Assembly: GCA_045636225.1 (NCBI GenBank)
Contig: JAZTXB010000047.1
Coordinates: 11,239 to 75,238 of the forward strand
Reading direction: 5' to 3'
Source of the DNA: UMGS1613 sp045636225
GTDB lineage: Bacteria > Bacillota_I > Bacilli_A > RF39 > UBA660
DNA: 64,000 nucleotides
Shown: positions 58,801-64,000 of the stretch, piece by piece
How the letters are laid out: each line of letters begins with the position of its first letter
Numbering within the stretch: position 1 is the stretch's first letter
Position numbers and translations under genes: made by a program
The notes under the pieces: model-generated
Told to the model about the DNA's origin: nothing
What the model saw: the letters and a program-made list of their open reading frames with translations, nothing else
Database searches by the model: none

Positions 58801-61576
58801 TTTTTACTAGTAAATATATAGTATGTTGTTTACCATCTTTTTCATTAAAGAATGAAAACAAATGTCTCTGAGGGTTGTCTGGGTTTTCTAATATTTGCTC
58901 ATCAGTACTACCATTAGCATTAAATTTATATTGAGAATTAAGATAACCTAAATTAGTACAAACTTCATCTACACAATCTACAAAATAAATATTCGTAGCG
59001 TTTCCTATAAGTTCAAAACTTACTTTAGTATTTTGTTTATTGTTCTTATACCTTTGTTCGTACATTTCTAATTTTGCACTTAAATCCCTATTAACTTTAA
59101 TAACTTTATCGTCAGAATGTGGGTTATTTACACTCAAATACTTTAGCAAATTGCTTTCGTTATATGGTTTAGCGCTTACAACAATTGTATAAGACTCTTC
59201 TATGAAATCAGTTAAACTTAAATTTATTCTACCTGAATCAGATAAGTCAAATACATTTCTATACACGTATCTTTCACGAATATTCTCTGGGTTATCATAC
59301 TCACCTTTATAAATTTCTACAATAACCTTTTTTTCTTCTATTAAGTTATCTTCATCAATTATTTCAAAGTCTAAATTCAAATTATCCGCTATCAATGTAC
59401 CTTCATTTACTTCAACAAATGCATCTTCATATTTTGTATTTATTGACGGCATCAATTTTTTTTCTAGAGTAATAGTTTTCTCTAATTGAATTACATTCAT
59501 TTTTACTTTTATAATATAATTTGTATTAGATTCTAACCCATCAAATTTTGCAGCAATGTGATATTCTAAATTGAAATCAGCTGTGTACTGTTCTTTTGTA
59601 AATTTATTATAATATTTTAATTCGCCATTCTCGTCTAAAATATCATTTCCGTTTTCATCCGCTAAACAAACAATAACTTCTGTATTTGGTTTTTCTAGAA
59701 CTGTAGTTTTAGAACTAATATAAATATCTGCTGAAATAGAATTTTCACTTACTTCTAAAGTTTTAGTATCATATCTAGCAGTAAAATTTAGACCTGCTGT
59801 AGTAAAATCTTTTTCTATTAATAATTCTTGTTCCCCTTTACCATCTTCTAAATCATATTTACCAGTTATTCTAATTATATAATTCATTTCATATTCCAAA
59901 TCATCAAAATTTAATTCAATACTAGAACCATTTTCATAATCTAACTTTCCACTAGATATTAGCCTTTCAGAATATGAATACAAATTATATTCATAATCTT
60001 GTATATATACATCATCTGGATTATTTGTTTCTAATTTTATATCAACATTAATTCCAGAAACTTTATTACTTTTAGAATCAATGTTTGAAGTAAATTTTAT
60101 TTCAGGAACCCTTTTAGTTGTTTTTATAGAACCCCTGCACATTCCACTACATTCTAATTCATTTTCACTTATATCATAAAACTTAATTAAATAATTATAA
60201 ACAGTGTTAGACTCTAAATTAGATTTTGTAAAAATAGTTGTTTTATTACCTCTAATTAATTCGGACATTTGTAAATAACTCAAATTAACATCTTTTGTTT
60301 CATTAGTCTCTTCGTCAGTAACACTTAATACAACTTTTTTTACCCCAGTTACAGTTTCTGACTCAAAATTCAGTATTTGCACATCTTTAATTTCAATCAT
60401 ATTAGGATACCTATCGCCTAACACAGATGTAAGTTCTATTGCTTCAAGTGTACTAATATCTTTTGTTTTTACTGTTCCTTCATAAAATGTTGAAACCAAT
60501 TCCATTCCAGACTCATTTTTATATTTGTAAGTTCCTACTATTCTATATTCCGTATTTGAAGACAAACCGCTTATCTTTATATCTCCAAACTTTACAAATC
60601 TCTTTCTTGAATACAAGGTTCCATCAGATTTATATATCTCAAACATAGGATTAGAAGTAATTGCCCCAGACGGATCACTTACAAATAACTTAGAAAATAC
60701 AGAATATACATTTGAAGAAAATTCTGAAACAGTAACTGTAGGTTTTACATACTTAATCTCTTCCTTCGGGTTTTCTATTTCTTCAACAATAATATCTTCT
60801 TCAGTATCTACTTCATTGTCCTCATCTTCTAAACCCTCTAATTCTATCAATTCCATTTTCAACATAAATTCATCATAATTTAATGTCACATCACCCATTT
60901 TAACAAGAGAATCATAACTAATATCTGTTATCGAATTATATTTAAATTCTTTACCATCAAATATATAATAGTTTATATATTCTGAATCAAAATGCACTGT
61001 ACTATTCATAGGTACGACATATTCATTCATCATTGTTTTTATAACCATAGTTTGAGTATTGACATAAATAGAATTATTTAAATTTAAAAACAAATAATCT
61101 AATTCATCTGCCTGTTCGTCATCACCTTCATTATAAAGAATACCATAACTTAACGATAAACCAGTATATCCTTTAGTTTTATCAAATTTTCTATCTATTA
61201 AGGTTATATTTTCATTTAAATTATATACAGTCAATCCATCAGGGCTATACAAAGGATAATCATAATCAATCTTTTCTTTTTTTTCAACACCCACATAATA
61301 TATATCTGCTTGCTTATAAATATAGTCTCCAACTTCTACATAAACTACACCTACATCCAGCTTTTCAAAATCTTCATCTAATTTATTATTAATTAAATTA
61401 GATGTCATATTATCATATAAAACCATATACCCATTTTTATAAATCGTACTATAAGGTTTTATATTAAAATACATAATAATTAATATCATAACAACAGCAA
61501 CTACCGCTACCAATATTATGATAGGAAACTCATTCATATATTTTAATTTTTTACTATGTTTTACATTATTATCCAT
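52862..61576 (-). CDS. Giant surface protein (2904 residues) anchored at both ends, Fn3-like and GLUG repeats
   Basis: N-terminal TM about 16-36; head domain (about 38-245, related to the neighbours); acidic linker (about 250-280, EDEDNEVDTEEDIIVEE); Fn3-like domains (about 290-850, e.g. GLSSNTEYRIVGTYKYK). A long repeat region (about 1050-2340) carries NSGTIKN and GLUG-type units such as VGGIVGYLNSSQ, IGGIVGYSYSSD and VGGLAGQTTSA, which predict a beta-helix. After more beta-rich sequence there is a second TM at about 2872-2893 followed by KHKLVKKSGAV. The outside part is thus a closed loop tethered twice. No homologue recognised; adhesion or substrate capture is inferred. Confidence 0.85.
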   Translation of the reverse strand: MDNNVKHSKKLKYMNEFPIIILVAVVAVVMILIIMYFNIKPYSTIYKNGYMVLYDNMTSNLINNKLDEDFEKLDVGVVYVEVGDYIYKQADIYYVGVEKKEKIDYDYPLYSPDGLTVYNLNENITLIDRKFDKTKGYTGLSLSYGILYNEGDDEQADELDYLFLNLNNSIYVNTQTMVIKTMMNEYVVPMNSTVHFDSEYINYYIFDGKEFKYNSITDISYDSLVKMGDVTLNYDEFMLKMELIELEGLEDEDNEVDTEEDIIVEEIENPKEEIKYVKPTVTVSEFSSNVYSVFSKLFVSDPSGAITSNPMFEIYKSDGTLYSRKRFVKFGDIKISGLSSNTEYRIVGTYKYKNESGMELVSTFYEGTVKTKDISTLEAIELTSVLGDRYPNMIEIKDVQILNFESETVTGVKKVVLSVTDEETNETKDVNLSYLQMSELIRGNKTTIFTKSNLESNTVYNYLIKFYDISENELECSGMCRGSIKTTKRVPEIKFTSNIDSKSNKVSGINVDIKLETNNPDDVYIQDYEYNLYSYSERLISSGKLDYENGSSIELNFDDLEYEMNYIIRITGKYDLEDGKGEQELLIEKDFTTAGLNFTARYDTKTLEVSENSISADIYISSKTTVLEKPNTEVIVCLADENGNDILDENGELKYYNKFTKEQYTADFNLEYHIAAKFDGLESNTNYIIKVKMNVIQLEKTITLEKKLMPSINTKYEDAFVEVNEGTLIADNLNLDFEIIDEDNLIEEKKVIVEIYKGEYDNPENIRERYVYRNVFDLSDSGRINLSLTDFIEESYTIVVSAKPYNESNLLKYLSVNNPHSDDKVIKVNRDLSAKLEMYEQRYKNNKQNTKVSFELIGNATNIYFVDCVDEVCTNLGYLNSQYKFNANGSTDEQILENPDNPQRHLFSFFNEKDGKQHTIYLLVKKSNFQSVGNRVNIDDFYVLASLEYNTGYEIYNINDASDFSRTIKATGTDDYIISTSGDTKRYVVTKDIDLLNLNRRFSGFNGVIDFQGYSVELYITSNSTSHVFSSIGSNGVLKNIVLNYHLNYDGVITSSPGFVNTNSGTIENIIVTATQQNSIGRANKLGLLAYTNSGTIKNFVIKLNTDIHTYSTSSLAVYTNSGTIKNGYITSKNPNSWNDNDSIEISLHDTSASHGTVVMTNSGTVEYVYNLVSVKSAENSYSGSGIATIVRNNTGTTKNTISVATTTQLSNKYGPNIYTGNGNVSNNYYIDTNTSNPTYASKSSRKITTSALMNKSVWEIVVNNDQAFSITSGYYPILKMNDFMQGNQDMVAIPFDYYTQKTIDILSSEATEDEFGNPQAKFYISNPNKLEITDIIVEGLRTSISKTSYDEELQSSVVIIDLYLTDESGNQDDNYYAKSSYNISEVYYKDFAGGQQTLLYNNNNMRTLYIELYRNVGTYGNFIKYLNRNENIRLINNIEFTSGLPSKTTYSAILDGNEHVIDLKSVSIDRGYYFYGVTGVMKNFQVKNIKLQTTSSANSGFIREASNADINNIDLTDYEIEIKSASESYPYIGGLIAYSNTNTVIEKVSINNLTIKKSTDGYSGSNKTNYIGGIVGYLNSSQIMNSYVYNLDINVDMDIEYGKKAIGGIVGYSYSSDITRCYSTGFIETDFDIVGGIAGKSYYSPITDNYSYMDIINSNSYAGGIVGFLDTGWVNTDSVKRNMFIGKIVNKYEKKDYSVIIPASRSYASQIQNNYALYTLPQDVDFNTINIINPDGGLYLDLTQFDKTDGAISFHDEPDKEDLPYLIEASFVEQQIKGEKFKDLRNDNSGISIEYRYDNDIVSDEIIDFYNGKNLSTQPELYNNASADYAIITLEEGYELVSDNAGDYSTNDLSIEELEGENYKYKITPKNYFSSYKLNVKNSETLEEHVVEIDAKFYKKISSQDDWNEIPTGDPQNIILTSKLSFDADVSKTKKIGNLLGNGYTIEFKENSTFKESLIDKLFMTMRDVAFIGFNIQGGTHASLIKNNNGKIENCHFSNMKITSTATDSKAGIISVSYGYINNVKIDDIEVMANNYVGALVAYSSGDRAGYVLITNVIAEKIKVEGITGIGGVVGYVEYTMKNIYVSNVSVSSVSGSSSLSSYIGGIVGAGDCANNCSITNSTISATGKYIGGIGGYMQRNQTFSNIQVRNVLISNASEIQITYLGGIYSNARMYSGIEVEGVTFANEKDGLYSALNAKFVGGLSGFNFYTGQKNRVFDSVISGSSNVGGLAGQTTSATDKIEGNLIEKTEIKATGDCVGGLVGDYIQVTSGTQSIKGNMVLSSKISGENDVGGIIGRLNNGNTYSQNIGFSNNLAIDVSVGATSNPGGLIGYLSQVPASVDKKFQNSLFYSSIENSGIPLVGRIENKITGATLGYGTNELSEDAFAELSNFKEYVKDITKESIQISSLVELQTLIPATTVFNYEDDKHFPIFDSGYPSVKNKVQLPGTGAENISLSMSLLSSSKMLRNYANSYNNKLTMDYDIYASGVNTVNIEFDSIDTNIYFYYEIGDYKSNYIPVELRTYTITYDFKNPIKFYLTNGYNYKESTVKPSELAKTISIIDNETYYIQGKVLYSSAKAINGSFVNLYGNEVLTVDGKIYNLSNGNESDSNITYNILENSKPLYEFEYNGNKIDTYYNYSLANGIVKEMQLFLKNGKLSSISPSLENKKDMYIVDYYNSNEIQIVLKEDGKLYSLKNNIKYPEDIINNEIVELYTNIKSSSNNVVLKYTNGAVYSFDYRTGAILFTNVSNKYSSFLEFAKDKIGDSSKNNIIENISEQEKYKEMDILKGKITEISLEQAKDKLYGSNNATGKEEQYISVYNELTKNYDLYKVSSLLDNSSEVQSETEKLYQNYELVKFYTNFGNGKKQLSLSGILLFAISIVSVLVALCLLIKHKLVKKSGAV

Positions 61577-61605
61577 ACAATCACCCTAATCTACGCTTAT
61601 CGTAT

Positions 61606-61634
61606 ATTATAGCAAAATATACTTTAAAAATCAA
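61606..61634 (-). promoter_or_regulatory. Promoter of the 2904-residue protein gene
   Basis: Minus-strand -35 TTGATT, 17-bp spacer, -10 TATAAT, 30 bp upstream of the ATG, which has AGGGTGAT as ribosome site. Confidence 0.75.
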
Positions 61635-61636
61635 TA

Positions 61637-61659
61637 GAAAAAGGCTATAATCAGCCTTT
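61637..61659 (-). terminator. Terminator of the rhomboid-lipoprotein unit
   Basis: Minus-strand AAAGGCT-gattat-AGCCTTT followed by TTC, adjoining the lipoprotein stop. Confidence 0.75.
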
Positions 61660-62013
61660 CTATTTACACGCATAACCGCTATTTTCTAATTCTTTTTTTA
61701 ATTGAGTTTTATTACCTTTATAATTATTATAACTTTCTCTACTAATCATTTTTACTTTATTATTATCTAAACTAATTTCATAATTATCTTCTAAAGATTC
61801 TAAAATATTTAAATATGTTTGAGCTTCCTCACTAGTCTCAAAAAGCATAATATAATCTATAACAGAATTTTTTACTTTGTCATTTTTATCAAATTCAACA
61901 CTAATCTCTTGTTCTGTTTTATATAATTCGTCGTCTGTTTGTTTAGTGCAAACAAGTTTATTACCACACCCAGTAAGAAATAAAGCACAAAAAACGATTA
62001 AAATTTTCTTCAC
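61660..62013 (-). CDS. Small lipoprotein, paralogue of the 38.7 kb lipoprotein
   Basis: The frame opens with a GTG at 62022, but AAGGAG with 8-bp spacing fits the GTG at 62013 (MKKILIV..., 117 residues). Lipobox LTGC, then CGNKLVC. It ends SGYACK as its paralogue ends YEYKCK; both share the spacing of the F-x-x-x-x-E/A-A-x-x-Y helix. Of the YehR-like small-lipoprotein style. Located directly upstream of the giant-protein unit and 15 bp downstream of the rhomboid gene. Confidence 0.78.
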   Translation of the reverse strand: MKKILIVFCALFLTGCGNKLVCTKQTDDELYKTEQEISVEFDKNDKVKNSVIDYIMLFETSEEAQTYLNILESLEDNYEISLDNNKVKMISRESYNNYKGNKTQLKKELENSGYACK

Positions 62014-62028
62014 ACTAGTCACTCCTTT

Positions 62029-63198
62029 CTATCTCATAAAAGCAATATATACAAGAAATCCAATAAATATAATAGACATTATTATTCCATTTATAATATC
62101 AAATTTATTGCTTTTATATTTAACCCCCACAGCCATAGATATAAGAACTCCACCTATAAGTCCTCCTATATGAGCAAAATTATTAATTCCTGATGAAACA
62201 AATCCAATTGCTAAATTAAGTATTATTAAAGGTATTATTTGACTTTTTATAACCCCACTCAAGTACACTCTATAATGATATCCAAAATAAAGCATTGCAC
62301 CAAGAAGTCCAAATATAGCTCCACTTGCACCTACAGAAACTACGTTATCTTGCAAAACTGGTATTGAAAGTAAATTACCTATAACACCACTAACAAGAAA
62401 AATTATAATAAACTTTGTTTTTCCAAAGAAATTTTCTAGTTGTGGACCTATTACATATAACGAATACATATTACATAACAAGTGAATTAAGCTTGCATGT
62501 AAAAATACCGAACTCACTAATCTAAATAATTCTCCATAATTTGATCCTATTATACTTAAATTTACTAAAGCTCCATATCTATATAGAATATTTGGATTTT
62601 GTTCAATGAAATTAGCCCCCATAAATGATGTTAATAAATAAAGAAGCATACATATTGCAATTATCGCATATGTTACATACGGAGTTTTTTTTGAAAATAC
62701 TTCTTCAGCCTTTTTTGATTCATCATAATTTTTTTTATTTATATCATTTGTTAATTTTATAAATAATTCCATTCCCTCTTCTTTAGCATCCTCTACTTCT
62801 ACTATATTTGGAAATGTATTTATAATAAATGAATATTTAGATAAATCATTTATTTCTTTTACATTAGCACATTCTATGTTATCAAAACTTTTATCATCTA
62901 AATTTACATTATCGCCTAAATTAACAAATATACTAAGAGTATTCATTCTAAAAGAAAACATCTTTGACCTTACTCTTTTTAATATTTGTTTAGTTCTAAA
63001 AATATCAAAATTTAATTGTTCATCATTATGTATATAATTTGAAACTATTCTTACTATTTTATACTCAGCACTGCTATTCTCTAACCAAATTTCATCTTTA
63101 GCTCCATGAAGAACTACTGGATTATAGCCCTCCATTGTAATAAAATAGTGAAGTAATTTCATAACTATCTCATCATTTTTATTTAAAGCAATATTCAT
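62029..63198 (-). CDS. Rhomboid family intramembrane serine protease (GluP/GlpG-like)
   Basis: 389 residues. An N-terminal cytosolic domain (about 1-165) precedes about seven TM segments. Catalytic Ser is in SVGASGAIFGLLGA and the catalytic His in NNFAHIGGLIGG; HLLCNMYSLYVIGPQLE is the conserved loop-1/TM2 signature. It cleaves membrane-spanning helices. In this position it could process the TM-anchored surface proteins or lipoproteins downstream, which is inference only. Its stop is 15 bp from the lipoprotein start. Confidence 0.93.
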   Translation of the reverse strand: MNIALNKNDEIVMKLLHYFITMEGYNPVVLHGAKDEIWLENSSAEYKIVRIVSNYIHNDEQLNFDIFRTKQILKRVRSKMFSFRMNTLSIFVNLGDNVNLDDKSFDNIECANVKEINDLSKYSFIINTFPNIVEVEDAKEEGMELFIKLTNDINKKNYDESKKAEEVFSKKTPYVTYAIIAICMLLYLLTSFMGANFIEQNPNILYRYGALVNLSIIGSNYGELFRLVSSVFLHASLIHLLCNMYSLYVIGPQLENFFGKTKFIIIFLVSGVIGNLLSIPVLQDNVVSVGASGAIFGLLGAMLYFGYHYRVYLSGVIKSQIIPLIILNLAIGFVSSGINNFAHIGGLIGGVLISMAVGVKYKSNKFDIINGIIMSIIFIGFLVYIAFMR

Positions 63199-63255
63199 TT
63201 AATCACCTTTAATAATATTTTAATACATTTAGAATAAGATGTAAAGAGGTGTTAT

Positions 63256-63711
63256 ATGAAAAATTTTTTTAAATTCTTATTAGTATTAATCCCTTGGTTT
63301 ATTGGAGGTATTATTTTTAATAGTGATACTATATTTTATAAAAGTTTAAATAAACCAATATTTGCCCCACCATCAATAGTATTTCCTATAGTATGGACTA
63401 TTCTTTATATTTTAATTGCTATAAGTATATATTTAATATTTAAGAATAATAATTTTAAAGATACTCCAAATTATAATAAAGCTCTATTAATTAATTATGT
63501 TTCTAATCAAATATTTTCATTTTTATTTTTTACTCTAAAAAGTCCTTTTTTAGCACTTATTGATACTTTTATAGTATTTATAAGCACTTTATTTTTGTAC
63601 TATGAATCTAAAGAATTAAACAAAACTTCTGCAAAATTATTAATACCATATATTATTTGGAATATATTTGCTCTTATACTAATTGTTACTATATTTTTTA
63701 TTAATTTATAA
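63256..63711 (+). CDS. tspO: TspO/MBR family membrane protein
   Basis: 151 residues with five TM helices. Family signatures: WFIGGIIFNSDTIFYKSLNKPIFAPPSIVFPIVWTILY (the 'W...L.KP...PP..vFp.vWt.LY' motif). Usually 'NQIFSFLFF' follows, as here in helix 3-4, and the final helix has PYIIWNIFALIL. These proteins bind tetrapyrroles and related ligands; the physiological role in Firmicutes is unsettled. AAAGAGGTG precedes the ATG. Divergent from the rhomboid gene. Confidence 0.92.
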   Translation: MKNFFKFLLVLIPWFIGGIIFNSDTIFYKSLNKPIFAPPSIVFPIVWTILYILIAISIYLIFKNNNFKDTPNYNKALLINYVSNQIFSFLFFTLKSPFLALIDTFIVFISTLFLYYESKELNKTSAKLLIPYIIWNIFALILIVTIFFINL

Positions 63712-63714
63712 AAA

Positions 63715-63743
63715 GAAAGCAAATTACTTGCTTTCTAATTTTT
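63715..63743. terminator. Bidirectional terminator between tspO and the Rpn-type gene
   Basis: GAAAGCAA-attac-TTGCTTTC with TAATTTTTTT on the plus strand and TTCTTTTT on the minus strand; overlaps the stop of the minus-strand gene. Confidence 0.82.
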
Positions 63744-64000
63744 TTATTTGTTCAATGTTTAAGCCTGTTACTTTCGAAATAAATGCAATATCAGTGTTTT
63801 CTTTTAGCATGTTTAAAGCAGTAAGCTCAATTCCTTGTTCAATTCCTTGCTTCATTCCGCGCTTAATAGCCTCTTCCTCAGCTTTTTCTATTTTATCAAG
63901 CATTACTACTCTTGCTACTTCCTGTCTATGCCACTCTCCATCATATGCTCCTATTATTTCATCATCTTCACTAAAGTCTTCTACTTTATTCAGTATCTCT
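63724..64000 (-). CDS. Rpn family recombination-promoting nuclease/putative transposase, C-terminal end
   Basis: Only the last 92 codons are in the window; the start lies beyond the right edge. The visible part contains DGEWHRQEVARVVMLDKI, then GMKQGIEQGIE and ends NMLKENTDIAFISKVTGLNIEQIKKLESK. This is the standard tail of Rpn (PD-(D/E)XK_2) proteins, which often carry 'KGxEQGxEKG' repeats and are common in multiple copies in gut Firmicutes. The nuclease core itself is not visible here. Confidence 0.8.
   Translation of the reverse strand, partial: EILNKVEDFSEDDEIIGAYDGEWHRQEVARVVMLDKIEKAEEEAIKRGMKQGIEQGIELTALNMLKENTDIAFISKVTGLNIEQIKKLESK

Noticed and set aside
53154..60648. Several plus-strand open frames of 60-70 codons inside the giant surface gene
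   Set aside because: Antisense shadows of a continuous minus-strand frame, without ribosome sites and with low-complexity translations.
52862..61576. CRISPR or tandem DNA repeats in the repetitive giant gene
   Set aside because: The repeats are at protein level (GLUG-type); the DNA units differ in length and sequence and have no spacer structure.
1..64000. Reassigned genetic code (TGA as Trp) as in Mycoplasma
   Set aside because: Conserved Trp positions use TGG, and TGA serves as a stop, e.g. at the end of the 2904-residue gene (ATGA overlap).

Overview
The window is AT-rich (roughly a quarter G+C by eye) with short intergenic gaps, AGGAGG/AGGTG ribosome sites, a standard code (TGG for Trp, TGA used as stop) and Firmicutes-type gene sets (hrcA-grpE-dnaK-dnaJ, CIRCE operators, lepA-hemW, TnpV and DUF3173-like mobile genes). 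It looks like a chromosome segment of a low-GC Gram-positive of the Bacilli/Mollicutes-like gut lineages (RF39- or Erysipelotrichales-like). The exact taxon is inference. I saw no tRNA, rRNA or CRISPR array.

Layout. 1-5.1 kb: a secreted papain-like protease cut by the window edge, then a five-gene minus-strand metabolic run (serine hydrolase, GNAT, SDR, histidine phosphatase, Nudix). 5.3-17.9 kb: a mobile-element hotspot. A tyrosine integrase, a RepA-like ATPase, a DUF3173-like protein and a divergent XRE repressor with operators sit at the left end. The cargo is a PEP-binding barrel protein, a GNAT, a peptidase E and an AAA ATPase. A TnpV gene sits at the right end. Two further small segments carry a metallophosphoesterase, an unknown protein and an orphan PD-(D/E)XK nuclease. 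Four similar 'CCTGAA + hairpin' sequences and paired direct repeats partition this region and read as tandem integrations at one site. 18-31.9 kb: housekeeping genes (UvrD-like helicase, recG, a small exporter, a candidate small RNA, hemW, two HTH proteins, lepA, a pilin-like adhesin, cca, a sugar kinase, HU). 32-38.7 kb: the heat-shock operon hrcA-grpE-dnaK-pepF-dnaJ with tandem CIRCE-like operators. Its GrpE carries a metallothionein-like Cys-rich extension.

39.1-61.6 kb is the most unusual part. A complete F1 ATPase gene set (alpha, gamma, beta, epsilon), a fused b-delta stator and a c-type ring subunit are co-transcribed with membrane-anchored surface proteins of 1899 and 474 residues and two small membrane proteins. 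Just upstream is a 2904-residue surface protein anchored at both ends. The c subunit has lost the ion-carrying carboxylate and no subunit a is present, so this is unlikely to be an ATP synthase. The catalytic residues of beta and the arginine finger of alpha are intact. I infer an ATP-driven rotary or conformational motor acting on giant surface proteins, analogous in logic to the F1-like ATPases of mycoplasma gliding and MIB-MIP systems but with its own parts. Four of its membrane proteins appear to share a related head domain, and paralogous lipoproteins bracket the cluster. A rhomboid protease lies beside it. 63.2-64 kb: TspO and the end of an Rpn-type nuclease gene.
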